Shown: positions 10,016 to 17,770 of the stretch, in pieces | How positions within the stretch are numbered: the stretch's first letter is position 1 | Layout of the letters: every line of letters begins with the position of its first letter | Source of the DNA: Streptomyces lacrimifluminis | GTDB taxonomy: Bacteria; Actinomycetota; Actinomycetes; Streptomycetales; Streptomycetaceae | Assembly: GCF_014646095.1 (NCBI RefSeq) | Contig: NZ_BMMU01000004.1 | Location: forward strand, 248,001-312,000 | Length of the DNA: 64,000 nt | Direction: 5' to 3' | Notes under the pieces: generated by a model | What the model saw: the letters and a program-made list of their open reading frames with translations, nothing else | Told to the model about the DNA's origin: nothing | The model's database searches: none | Position numbers and translations under genes: made by a program

Positions 10016-10063
10016 CGCCGATTGGGGGGCGGGTTCGGTGCGATTGGCGGCTGCGGGGCCGTC

Positions 10064-10093
10064 GTGGCTTGTCGCGCGGTTCCCCGCGCCCCT
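10064..10093. repeat. Dispersed intergenic repeat, copy 2
   Basis: Second copy of the 30-base element at 3847-3876, with two mismatches. It lies 49 bases past the DUF4429 stop, between convergent genes. Its end (CCCCTAGG, 10089-10096) can pair with CCTAGGGG (10142-10149) at the aldo/keto reductase stop, so it may help terminate either transcript. Confidence 0.75.
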
Positions 10094-10142
10094 AGGTACG
10101 GCAGCCCCTCGCCCCTTGGGAGGAACCGGCGCCCTCGCGGGC

Positions 10143-11177
10143 CTAGGGGGTTTCCCTGGCCGCCGATGTGAAGGTCATGTCGGCGTAGCGGGTCCCCGCG
10201 ACCTGGGCCGCGATGGGTTCCAGCAGGGCCAGGTCCTTCTCGTCCAGCACGATGCGCGTCGCCGCCGTGTTCTCCTCCACCCTTGAGCGCCTGCGGGTGC
10301 CGGGGATCGGGACGACCGGGAGGTTGTGGGTGGTTGCCTGCTGCTGGACCCAGGCCAGGGCTATCTGGCCGAGGGAGGCGCCGTGGGCTTCCGCGACCGT
10401 CCTGATGGGGGCCAACAGGGCCGCGTTCGCCGTGGCGTTGGTGCCCGTGAAGCGGGGCTGGTGGCGGCGGAAGTCGTCCGGGGTCAGTTCCTGGTCGGCG
10501 TCGGTGAAGGAGCCGGTCAGGAAGCCCCGGCCGAGCGGGGAGTACGGGACCAGGGTGACGCCCAGCTCGCGGGCCGCCGGGACCACGCCCGCCTCGATGT
10601 CCCGGCTGAACAGGGACCACTCCGACTGGAGGGCGGCGATCGGGTGCACGGCCTGGGCCGCGCGCAGCTCCGGGCCCGTGACCTCGCTCAGGCCCAGTTG
10701 CTTGACCTTGCCCTCGCGCACCAGCTCGGCCATGACCCCGACCGTCTCCTCGATGGGGACGTCCACATCGCGCCGGTGCATGTAGTAGAGGTCGATGACG
10801 TCCAGGTCGAGGCGCTTGAGGCTCGCCTCGACGGCCTGGCGGATGTAGGGCGCGTCGTTGCGGATGATCCGCCGGGTCGGCTCACCGGGCGGGATCGCCA
10901 GGGCGAACTTCGTCGCGACGACGACCTCGTCGCGGTGTGCCTTGAAGAACGGGGACAGGAAACGTTCGTTCTCACCTTCGCCGTAGGCGTCCGCCGTGTC
11001 GTAGAGGGTCACGCCCAGTTCGCGTGCGCGTTCCAGCGTGGCGCGGGCCTCGTCGGCGTCCGTGGGGCCGTACGCGAAGCTCATGCCCATGCAGCCGAGG
11101 CCCTGTACACCGACCTCGGGGCCGCCGGTGCCCAGCGGGGCCGTCGCGAGCCTGCCTGCGGGGTTGTCGTTCGTCAT
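10143..11177 (-). CDS. Aldo/keto reductase
   Basis: Predicted 344-residue NADP(H)-dependent oxidoreductase with the (beta/alpha)8 AKR fold. The catalytic tetrad is visible: Asp and Tyr in DTADAYGEGENE, Lys in VVATKFALA and His in YYMHRRD. It resembles the AKR13/YakC-type enzymes that act on small aldehydes. The N-terminus includes GLGCMGMSFAYG, typical of that group. The gene overlaps the upstream MerR gene by ATGA and has GGAGAGGG before its start, so the two are translationally coupled. Its expression is expected to follow the MerR regulator's inducer. Confidence 0.92.
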   Translation of the reverse strand: MTNDNPAGRLATAPLGTGGPEVGVQGLGCMGMSFAYGPTDADEARATLERARELGVTLYDTADAYGEGENERFLSPFFKAHRDEVVVATKFALAIPPGEPTRRIIRNDAPYIRQAVEASLKRLDLDVIDLYYMHRRDVDVPIEETVGVMAELVREGKVKQLGLSEVTGPELRAAQAVHPIAALQSEWSLFSRDIEAGVVPAARELGVTLVPYSPLGRGFLTGSFTDADQELTPDDFRRHQPRFTGTNATANAALLAPIRTVAEAHGASLGQIALAWVQQQATTHNLPVVPIPGTRRRSRVEENTAATRIVLDEKDLALLEPIAAQVAGTRYADMTFTSAARETP

Positions 11178-11686
11178 CGAACCCTCTCCATCTGACGGAC
11201 GTCGCGGACAAGGCCCGCGTCCTGGTCCGCTTCCGCGTAGAAACTGATCTTCCGGTCGAGTACCGCGAGCGTGTCCTGGAGTTCGCCGATCCGGTCCAGG
11301 ACGGCCCGGCGGGTCGATTCGAGCAGCTCGAACCGTTCGCCGTACGTGTGGTCGCCCTCGCGCACGAGTTCGGCGTACCGCACCATGTCCGCGACCGGCA
11401 TACCGGTGAGCCGGAGCTTGCCGACGAGGTCGAGCCAGTCGAGGTCGCGGTTGCGGTAGCGGCGCTGGCCGGTGTGCGAACGGTCGATGTGCGGCATCAG
11501 CCCGATGCGCTCGTACCAGCGCAGGGTGTGCGCGGTCAGCCCGGTGAAGACGACGACCTCGCTGATCGTGTAGTGGTCCTGTCCGTCCGGGCGCCGGTCG
11601 GGCCGCCGCGGCCCCGCACAGCCGTCGGCCGTGGCGGGATCCGTCGTGGTGTCCGTGAGGGGTTCTGTGGTCTCCAGCACCGTCAT
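11174..11686 (-). CDS. MerR family transcriptional regulator
   Basis: Predicted 170-residue activator. The winged HTH begins near residue 35 (YTISEVVVFTGLTAHTLRWY), and the coiled-coil dimer helix follows about residue 105. No conserved Cys cluster for metal binding is seen, so a small organic inducer is more likely than a metal. ATG 11686 is chosen because the predicted transcription start falls on it. The upstream in-frame GTG 11695 lies inside the -10 box and can be excluded if that promoter is right. It forms a two-gene operon with the aldo/keto reductase. Confidence 0.9.
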   Translation of the reverse strand: MTVLETTEPLTDTTTDPATADGCAGPRRPDRRPDGQDHYTISEVVVFTGLTAHTLRWYERIGLMPHIDRSHTGQRRYRNRDLDWLDLVGKLRLTGMPVADMVRYAELVREGDHTYGERFELLESTRRAVLDRIGELQDTLAVLDRKISFYAEADQDAGLVRDVRQMERVR

Positions 11687-11693
11687 GACCCCC

Positions 11694-11724
11694 ACGCTAA
11701 AACCCTGGAGTGCACTCCAAGCAA
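11694..11724 (-). promoter_or_regulatory. MerR-type promoter with 19-bp spacer and operator
   Basis: Reading the minus strand, TTGCTT (11724-11719) and TAGCGT (11699-11694) are separated by exactly 19 bases. A perfect 14-bp palindrome TGGAGTGCACTCCA (11719-11706) lies at the -35 edge and within the spacer. MerR-family promoters are known for 19-20 bp spacers that the regulator untwists. Initiation about 7 bases past the -10 box would fall on ATG 11686. Confidence 0.75.
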
Positions 11725-11781
11725 GCGGATACCGCGATATTGCGGAGACTTGGCCGGTCCGGGCTCATTACCGTACGGATC

Positions 11782-12252
11782 ATGAGTCCCGTACGCCGTG
11801 CCACCCCCGAGGACACCGGAGAGCTGCTGCGGCTGCGCCAGGTGCTGATCGACTCGATGGCCGGGGCGAACACCGACACCGGCTGGCAGTCCGCGTCCTC
11901 GTCGACGGTGACCGCGAGGCTCGCCGACCCCGCCGAGACCTTCGCCGCGTTCGTCGTCGACCATCCGGAGCGGCCGGGCGCACTGGCCGCGCTGGCCGTG
12001 GGGACCGTCGAGTACCGGATCGGGCGCGCGGGCAATCCGCACGGGCGGATCGGGTACGTCTTCAGCGTCGCCACCGATCCGGACGCGCGCCGCCGGGGAT
12101 ACGCGCGGGCCTGTATGGAGGCGTTGGTGGACTGGTTCCGGGAGCAGGGCGTCGGCCAGATCGACCTCACCGCCTCCGCGGACGCGGTGCCGCTGTACGC
12201 GTCGCTGGGCTTCGTCCGTCAGCCGGACCCCTTCATGCGGCTGCGGTTGTGA
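11782..12252 (+). CDS. GNAT family N-acetyltransferase
   Basis: Predicted 156-residue acetyl-CoA-dependent transferase. The acetyl-CoA loop appears as FSVATDPDARRRGYARACME (motif A, R-R-G-Y). The final strands (LYASLGFV) match the GNAT C-terminal motif B. ATG 11782 fits the fold start VRRATPEDTGEL. No strong ribosome site is seen, and TACCGT 8 bases upstream may mean a leaderless transcript. It is divergent from the MerR gene. Substrate unknown. Confidence 0.88.
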   Translation: MSPVRRATPEDTGELLRLRQVLIDSMAGANTDTGWQSASSSTVTARLADPAETFAAFVVDHPERPGALAALAVGTVEYRIGRAGNPHGRIGYVFSVATDPDARRRGYARACMEALVDWFREQGVGQIDLTASADAVPLYASLGFVRQPDPFMRLRL

Positions 12253-12271
12253 GCCTCCTAAGCTCGACGTC

Positions 12272-13093
12272 ATGTCGTTGAAGAGCCTCGCACTGATCGA
12301 GAACTGGCCCGTGCCCACCGCCGCCGCAGCCGTCGTACGGGCCGATGGTGCCGTTCTCGGCGGCCACGGCCCCCTCGACCACCGGTTCCCGCTCGCCTCG
12401 GTCACCAAGCCGCTCGCCGCGTACGCCGCCCTCGTCGCGTACGAGGAGGGCGCCGTCGAACTCGACGAGCCGGCCGGGCCGCCCGGATCGACGGTCCGCC
12501 ATCTCCTCGCGCACACCTCGGGGCTCGCCTTCGACGAGCACCGGGTGACGGCTCCGCCCGGGGAGCGGCGGCTGTACTCCAACGCCGGGTTCGAGGTGTT
12601 GGGGGAGCACGTGGCGAAGGCGACGGAGATCCCGTTCGCGGAGTATGTGCGGCAGGCGGTGCTGGAGCCGCTGGGGATGACGTCGACGGGGGTGGAGGGG
12701 TCGCCCGCGAAGGACGGCGTGTCGACCGTCGGGGATCTGGTGCGGTTCGCCGCCGAGGTGCAGGCTCCTCGGCTGCTCGATCCGCGGACGGTCGCGGAGG
12801 CGATGAGCGTGCAGTACCCGGGGACGAAGGGTGTCCTGCCGGGGTACGGGCATCAGAACCCCAACGACTGGGGGCTCGGGTTCGAGATCCGGGGTGCGAA
12901 GTCGCCGCACTGGACGGGGAGTTCGTCGTCGGCCCGGACGTTCGGGCATTTCGGGCAGTCCGGTACGTTTCTGTGGGTCGATCCGGTGCTGGGGGTGGCG
13001 TGTGTCGCGCTGACCGATCGGGCGTTCGGCGCGTGGGCGGTGGAGGTGTGGCCGGGGTTCACGGATGCGGTGGTCGCGGAGGTGGGTGGCTGA
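12272..13093 (+). CDS. Serine hydrolase of the beta-lactamase/DD-peptidase fold
   Basis: Predicted 273-residue penicillin-recognising-type enzyme, shorter than typical class C members (about 380). The nucleophile motif SVTK and the YSN motif (RRLYSNAGF) are visible, and GHFGQSGTF resembles the third (H/K-x-G) box. No signal peptide is seen, so it is probably cytoplasmic and more likely an esterase than a true beta-lactamase. It starts 19 bases after the GNAT stop, likely in the same transcript. Confidence 0.87.
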   Translation: MSLKSLALIENWPVPTAAAAVVRADGAVLGGHGPLDHRFPLASVTKPLAAYAALVAYEEGAVELDEPAGPPGSTVRHLLAHTSGLAFDEHRVTAPPGERRLYSNAGFEVLGEHVAKATEIPFAEYVRQAVLEPLGMTSTGVEGSPAKDGVSTVGDLVRFAAEVQAPRLLDPRTVAEAMSVQYPGTKGVLPGYGHQNPNDWGLGFEIRGAKSPHWTGSSSSARTFGHFGQSGTFLWVDPVLGVACVALTDRAFGAWAVEVWPGFTDAVVAEVGG

Positions 13094-13139
13094 GGCAGGG
13101 GGTTCGCCCGCGCCGCCCTACCCGTCCCGTCCTGTCCCT

Positions 13140-13154
13140 GGGGGCTGCGCCCCC
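13140..13154. terminator. GC-rich hairpin in a dispersed Streptomyces repeat
   Basis: GGGGGC-TGC-GCCCCC forms a compact hairpin. The surrounding stretch, roughly 13130-13212, including the later CCGGACGGGCTGG, resembles a well-known Streptomyces intergenic repeat as I remember it. It lies between convergent genes and may serve both as terminator. Confidence 0.6.
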
Positions 13155-13290
13155 GGACCCCCGCTTCGGCCCTGAAGGGGCCTCGTCCCCAAAGGCCGGA
13201 CGGGCTGGAATGCCCTGGGCCTGGCTGCACAGACGGTGGGGGCGGGTGGGTGGGAAACACCGGCCGGGCTGGAGGGGCGGGCTCGGGTCG

Positions 13291-13944
13291 TTACGTTGTC
13301 ATCTCCCACAGCAGCAGCTCCGCCGGCGTCAGCCCTACCGCCTCCATCCCCTCCGCTCCCGTGATCCGTGCCGCGTCGCCCGGGCCCAGGTTCTCCGGGC
13401 CCAGGCGCACCTCACCCCGTACGACATGGACGTACACGTACACCGCGTCCGGCACCGCCGTCCGCTCCCCCGCCGCCAGTCGGCGTACGTGCAGCATCGC
13501 GCCCGCCTCCGGGACCGCGTACGGCGTGGAGTCCGCGATGCCGTGCACCGTCTCGTAGGACGGGGTGCCGCCGGGGGTGAGCGGGGCCAGCCAGGTCTGG
13601 ACGAAGGTCAGGGGGGTCTCCCCTTCGTTGCGTTCCACGTGCCGTACACCCGCCGCCGCGCTCAGGCGTTGCACGTCCCCCGGGAGCACCACCGTCTCGT
13701 GACCCGTCGAGTCGCGGTGGGTGAGTGTCCCCTCCGTCACCCACGTCACGATCTCGGTGTGGCTGTGCGGGTGTTCGTCGAAACCGGCGCCGGGCGCCAG
13801 GCGTTCCTCGTTGCAGGCGATCATCGTGCCGAAGCGGAGGTTCTCCGGGTCGTAGTGGGGGCCGAACGAGAAGGCGTGCCAGGATTCGATACCGGCTGCC
13901 GGGTCGCCCCCTGGATAGCGCTCGTGCGCGCGCCGTACGTCCAT
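13291..13944 (-). CDS. Pirin family protein
   Basis: Predicted 217-residue bicupin of the pirin/YhhW family. The N-terminal cupin has the metal-binding set H-x-H-x-H-x6-E, seen as GFDEHPHSHTEIVTWVTEG. Members of the family include quercetin dioxygenases and redox co-regulators, so the substrate cannot be assigned. ATG 13944 is used; GTG 13947 directly before it is an alternative. It is divergent from fasR across only 60 bp, so the two promoters probably overlap. Confidence 0.88.
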   Translation of the reverse strand: MDVRRAHERYPGGDPAAGIESWHAFSFGPHYDPENLRFGTMIACNEERLAPGAGFDEHPHSHTEIVTWVTEGTLTHRDSTGHETVVLPGDVQRLSAAAGVRHVERNEGETPLTFVQTWLAPLTPGGTPSYETVHGIADSTPYAVPEAGAMLHVRRLAAGERTAVPDAVYVYVHVVRGEVRLGPENLGPGDAARITGAEGMEAVGLTPAELLLWEMTT

Positions 13945-14004
13945 CACGCACCCACGGTAGACCCGACGCCGCACGCCCCCGTCCTGATAAGGCAGTCTTG
14001 TTCC

Positions 14005-15210
14005 GTGCCCGAACCCGAATCCCACCGCCCCGAGCCCTCCGCACGTCCCGCGCACCCGCACCCGGCGACCCTCAGGCGGCTGGAGAAGTCGTCCGGGAGC
14101 CTCGCCGCGCAGGCGATCACGCGCATGGACGAGACGCTGTCGTGGTACAGGGCCATGCCCCCGGAGAACCGTTCCTGGATCGGGCTGGTCGCCCAGGCCG
14201 GCATCGCCGCCTTCACCGAGTGGTTCCGGCATCCCGATGCTCCGCAGGCCATCTCCACGGACGTCTTCGGTACCGCTCCGCGCGAGCTGACCAGGGCGAT
14301 CACCCTGCGCCAGACCGTCGAGATGGTCCGTACGACCATCGAGGTCATGGAGAGCGCCATCGACGAGGTGGCCGCTCCCGGTGACGAGTCCGTGCTGCGC
14401 GAGGCGCTGCTCGTCTACGCCCGTGAGATCGCCTTCGCCACCGCACAGGTGTACGCCCAGGCCGCCGAGGCACGGGGTGCCTGGGACGCCCGGCTGGAGT
14501 CGCTCGTCGTCAACGCCGTGCTCAGTGGTGAAGCCGACGAGGGGGCGGTCTCGCGGGCCGCCGCGCTCGGCTGGAACTCTCCCGAGCATGTGTGCGTGGT
14601 GCTGGGCACCGCGCCCGACGGTGACAGTGAGCTGACCGTCGAGGCGATCCGGCGGGCCGCCCGGCACGCCAAGGTGCAGGTGCTGACCGGGGTGCTGGGC
14701 GATCGGCTCGTCGTCATCGCGGGGGGCAACGACAATCCCCTCGCCGTCGCCAAGTCGTTGATCGGGCCTTATGCCGCCGGGCCCGTGGTCGCGGGGCCGA
14801 TCGTGCCCGATCTGCTCGCCGCCACCCGGTCCGCACAGGCCGCCGCCGCGGGGCTCAAGGCGTGTTTTGCGTGGCAGGACGCTCCGCGTCCGGTGCTGTC
14901 GGACGATCTCCTTCCGGAGCGCGCGATCGCCGGTGACCCGGGGGCGCGCGACCAGTTGGTGGAGGAGATCTACAGACCGCTGGAAGAGGCCGGATCCGCG
15001 CTTCTTGAGACCCTCGCCGTCTATCTCGAACAGGCGAGCAGCCTGGAGGGCGCGGCCCGCATGCTCTTCGTTCACCCCAACACCGTGCGCTACCGGCTTC
15101 GACGTGTGACTGACGTCACCGGATGGTCACCTTCAGATGTACGATCCGCATTCACACTGCGGATCGCGCTGATCCTGGGGCGCCTGGCCGATGGGGATCT
15201 CCAGTCCTAG
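14005..15210 (+). CDS. fasR: Fatty acid synthesis regulator FasR (PucR/CdaR-type HTH)
   Basis: Predicted 401-residue activator of the fabD-fabH-acpP-fabF operon that lies directly downstream. In S. coelicolor the homologous regulator is known to drive this operon. The C-terminus holds the PucR-type HTH (about 345-395: ASSLEGAARMLFVHPNTVRY). The N-terminal half is a helical sensor-like region without TM segments. GTG 14005 is chosen because it lies just after the pirin promoter region and precedes the conserved helical domain; no clear Shine-Dalgarno is visible. A hairpin that starts at its stop codon may be its own binding site before fabD. Confidence 0.9.
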   Translation: MPEPESHRPEPSARPAHPHPATLRRLEKSSGSLAAQAITRMDETLSWYRAMPPENRSWIGLVAQAGIAAFTEWFRHPDAPQAISTDVFGTAPRELTRAITLRQTVEMVRTTIEVMESAIDEVAAPGDESVLREALLVYAREIAFATAQVYAQAAEARGAWDARLESLVVNAVLSGEADEGAVSRAAALGWNSPEHVCVVLGTAPDGDSELTVEAIRRAARHAKVQVLTGVLGDRLVVIAGGNDNPLAVAKSLIGPYAAGPVVAGPIVPDLLAATRSAQAAAAGLKACFAWQDAPRPVLSDDLLPERAIAGDPGARDQLVEEIYRPLEEAGSALLETLAVYLEQASSLEGAARMLFVHPNTVRYRLRRVTDVTGWSPSDVRSAFTLRIALILGRLADGDLQS

Positions 15211-15236
15211 GGTTTTGTCGGGGGTCTACAAAACCC
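15210..15236 (+). promoter_or_regulatory. Inverted repeat before fabD, candidate FasR site
   Basis: Perfect 9-bp arms GGGTTTTGT (15210-15218) and ACAAAACCC (15228-15236) are separated by 9 bases. The repeat begins on the last base of the fasR stop and ends 63 bases before the fabD start. It is AT-richer than its surroundings. It could be the FasR operator, a terminator of fasR, or both. Confidence 0.6.
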
Positions 15237-15299
15237 CCTCCTGTTCTTCGTCCTTGTCCCCACGGGCGGCCGTGCCCGTACCCAAGAGAGAGTGTGAGA

Positions 15300-16250
15300 G
15301 TGCTCGTACTCGTCGCTCCCGGCCAAGGCGCCCAGACGCCCGGCTTCCTGACTCCCTGGCTCGAACTGCCCGGTGCCGCCGAGCGCGTCGCCGCGTGGTC
15401 CGACGCCATCGGGCTCGACCTCGCCCACTACGGTACCGAGGCCGACGCCGACGCGATCCGCGACACCGCTGTCGCCCAGCCGCTGCTGGTCGCGGCCGGG
15501 ATACTGTCCGCCTCGGCACTGGGTGCCATGGGCGGTGACCTCACGCCCGGCGCCGTCGCCGGTCACAGCGTCGGTGAGATCACCGCCGCCGCCTTCGCGG
15601 GCGTACTCGACGACACGGCCGCCCTGACCCTCGTACGCAAGCGCGGTCTGGCCATGGCCGAGGCAGCGGCCGTCACGGAGACCGGGATGGCGGCGCTCCT
15701 CGGTGGTGACCCCGAGGTGACCGTGCGGCACCTGGAGAAGCTGGGCCTGACCCCGGCGAACGTGAACGGCGCCGGGCAGATCGTCGCCGCGGGTACGGTC
15801 GAGCAGATCGAGGCCCTCGTCGAGGACAAGCCCGAAGGGGTGCGCAAGGTCGTCACCCTGAAGGTGGCCGGCGCTTTCCACACGCACCACATGGCTCCTG
15901 CCGTCGACGTCCTCGCCGCTGCCGCCGCTTCGCTGACGCCCGGCGACCCGAAGATCACGTACGTCTCGAACAAGGACGGGCAGACGGTCTCGGACGGCTC
16001 CGAGGTGCTCGCCCGGCTGGTCGGGCAGGTCGCCAACCCGGTGCGCTGGGACCTGTGCATGGAGACGTTCAAGACGCTGGGTGTGACCGCGTTGATCGAG
16101 GTGTGCCCCGGCGGCACCCTCACCGGTCTCGCCAAGCGCGCGCTGCCCGGCGTGCAGACCCTGGCCCTGAAGACCCCCGCCGACCTCGACGCCGCCCGCG
16201 AGCTCATCGCCGCGTCCCTGACCTCCGCCGCCGACGCGGCGGGCGCCTGA
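15300..16250 (+). CDS. fabD: Malonyl-CoA:ACP transacylase
   Basis: Predicted 316-residue enzyme that moves malonyl from CoA to acyl carrier protein in type II fatty acid synthesis; in Streptomyces it can also serve polyketide synthases. The nucleophile motif GHSVGE places Ser 90, and the His partner is in GAFHTHHM (about residue 194). The active-site start motif APGQGAQTPG is at the N-terminus. GTG 15300 gives the family start VLVLVAPGQG; GTG 15294, two codons earlier, cannot be excluded. It is followed by fabH after 14 bases. Confidence 0.96.
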   Translation: MLVLVAPGQGAQTPGFLTPWLELPGAAERVAAWSDAIGLDLAHYGTEADADAIRDTAVAQPLLVAAGILSASALGAMGGDLTPGAVAGHSVGEITAAAFAGVLDDTAALTLVRKRGLAMAEAAAVTETGMAALLGGDPEVTVRHLEKLGLTPANVNGAGQIVAAGTVEQIEALVEDKPEGVRKVVTLKVAGAFHTHHMAPAVDVLAAAAASLTPGDPKITYVSNKDGQTVSDGSEVLARLVGQVANPVRWDLCMETFKTLGVTALIEVCPGGTLTGLAKRALPGVQTLALKTPADLDAARELIAASLTSAADAAGA

Positions 16251-16264
16251 AAGGAGCCCGAGCA

Positions 16265-17260
16265 ATGTCGAAGATCAAGCCCAGTAAGGGCGCCCCGTAC
16301 GCGCGCATCCTGGGCGTGGGCGGGTACCGGCCGGTCAGGGTCGTGCCCAACGACGTGATCCTGGAGACGATCGACTCGTCCGACGAGTGGATCCGCTCCC
16401 GCTCCGGCATCGAGACCCGGCACTGGGCCTCCGACGAGGAGACCGTCGCCGCGATGTCCCTGGAGGCGTCCGGCAAGGCGATCGCGAACGCGGGGATCAC
16501 CGCCCGGCAGATCGGCGGCGTGGTCGTCGCCACCGTCTCGCACTTCAAGCAGACCCCGGCCGTGGCCACCGAGATCGCCGACAAGCTCGGCACGGCCAAG
16601 GCCGCCGCCTTCGACATCTCGGCCGGCTGCGCTGGCTTCGGCTACGGCCTGACCCTGGCCAAGGGCATGGTCGTCGACGGTTCGGCGGAGTACGTCCTTG
16701 TCATCGGCGTCGAGCGGCTGTCCGACCTGACCGACCTGGAGGACCGGGCGACCGCCTTCCTCTTCGGTGACGGCGCGGGCGCGGTCGTCGTGGGCCCGTC
16801 CCGGGAACCGCACATCGGTCCGACCGTGTGGGGCTCCGAGGGCGACAAGTCGGACACCATCAAACAGACCGTTCCATGGAACGAGTACGACAGTTCCGGC
16901 AAGTTTCCTGCGATCACGCAGGAGGGCCAGGCGGTGTTCCGCTGGGCCGTGTTCGAGATGGCGAAGGTCGCCCAGCAGGCGCTGGACGCGGCCGGGATCA
17001 CCCCGGACGACCTGGACGTCTTCATTCCCCACCAGGCCAACGAGCGGATCATCGACTCGATGGTGAAGACCCTCAAACTGCCGGAGCACGTCACGGTCGC
17101 TCGCGACGTGCGCACCACCGGCAACACGTCGGCAGCCTCGATCCCGCTCGCGATGGAGCGGCTTCTGGCGACCGGCGAGGCGAAGAGCGGCGACACTGCG
17201 CTCGTCATCGGCTTCGGGGCGGGTCTCGTGTACGCCGCGACGGTCGTTACCCTCCCCTAG
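16265..17260 (+). CDS. fabH: 3-oxoacyl-ACP synthase III (KASIII)
   Basis: Predicted 331-residue condensing enzyme that starts fatty acid chains from acyl-CoA and malonyl-ACP. The Cys-His-Asn triad is present: Cys 122 in SAGCAGF, His 256 in IPHQAN and Asn 287 in TTGNTSA. Streptomyces FabH prefers branched starter units, which explains iso and anteiso lipids; this is family knowledge. AAAGGAG lies 9 bases before the ATG. It follows fabD directly in the operon. Confidence 0.96.
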   Translation: MSKIKPSKGAPYARILGVGGYRPVRVVPNDVILETIDSSDEWIRSRSGIETRHWASDEETVAAMSLEASGKAIANAGITARQIGGVVVATVSHFKQTPAVATEIADKLGTAKAAAFDISAGCAGFGYGLTLAKGMVVDGSAEYVLVIGVERLSDLTDLEDRATAFLFGDGAGAVVVGPSREPHIGPTVWGSEGDKSDTIKQTVPWNEYDSSGKFPAITQEGQAVFRWAVFEMAKVAQQALDAAGITPDDLDVFIPHQANERIIDSMVKTLKLPEHVTVARDVRTTGNTSAASIPLAMERLLATGEAKSGDTALVIGFGAGLVYAATVVTLP

Positions 17261-17270
17261 GCACCTCGCA

Positions 17271-17288
17271 CCGGATCTTCGGATCCGG
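17271..17288 (+). other. UUCG hairpin between fabH and acpP
   Basis: CCGGATC (17271-17277), a TTCG loop and GATCCGG (17282-17288) form a perfect 7-bp stem with a very stable tetraloop. It lies 53 bases before acpP, in an operon whose other genes are tightly spaced. It could block 3' decay or mark a processing site. Confidence 0.7.
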
Positions 17289-17341
17289 GACGAGGACACC
17301 TGCCAACCCTCTGGATAGATACACAAGAAGGAGCGCCTGCC

Positions 17342-17590
17342 ATGGCCGCCACTCAGGAAGAGATCGTCGCCGGTCTCGCCGACATCGTGAACGAGATCGC
17401 CGGCATCCCGGTTGAGGACGTCCAGCTGGACAAGTCCTTCACCGACGACCTGGACGTCGACTCGCTGTCCATGGTCGAGGTCGTCGTCGCCGCCGAAGAG
17501 CGCTTCGACGTCAAGATCCCCGACGAGGACGTCAAGAACCTCAAGACGGTCGGCGACGCCACCGAGTACATCCTCAAGAACCAGGCCTGA
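17342..17590 (+). CDS. acpP: Acyl carrier protein
   Basis: Predicted 82-residue acidic carrier protein. Ser 41 in the motif DSLS is the 4'-phosphopantetheine attachment site. Length and four-helix pattern are typical. AAGGAG lies 8 bases before the ATG, a strong site in keeping with high demand for ACP. Unlike its operon neighbours it is set apart by 81 bases upstream and 180 downstream, each with a stable hairpin. Confidence 0.97.
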   Translation: MAATQEEIVAGLADIVNEIAGIPVEDVQLDKSFTDDLDVDSLSMVEVVVAAEERFDVKIPDEDVKNLKTVGDATEYILKNQA

Positions 17591-17605
17591 TCCACCGGCC
17601 CTGAT

Positions 17606-17634
17606 CCACCGGTCCTGCTCATCGGGACCGGTGG
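17606..17634 (+). other. Hairpin between acpP and fabF
   Basis: CCACCGGTCC (17606-17615) pairs perfectly with GGACCGGTGG (17625-17634) around a 9-base loop, 15 bases past the acpP stop. It may terminate part of the transcripts or protect the acpP mRNA end. A further smaller hairpin (CCCCGC/GCGGGG) lies before fabF near 17720-17740. Confidence 0.7.
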
Positions 17635-17770
17635 TCAGGACCGGTCGTCAGGGCTGGTCGTGGGGGTTGATCCCACTGATCGGTCCCTCAGCCCCGCCAT
17701 CCGGCGGTGGCGCCGTTCTCCCCGCCTGTGCGGGGGTTGTCCTCCCGTATCCGTTGGAGAAGGAATTCCC

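Noticed and set aside
11687..11695. GTG 11695 as the MerR start
   Set aside because: It falls inside the predicted -10 box; ATG 11686 agrees with the predicted transcription start.
12272..13093. True beta-lactamase resistance gene
   Set aside because: No signal peptide, short length and esterase-like context; the SxxK fold alone does not show lactamase activity.
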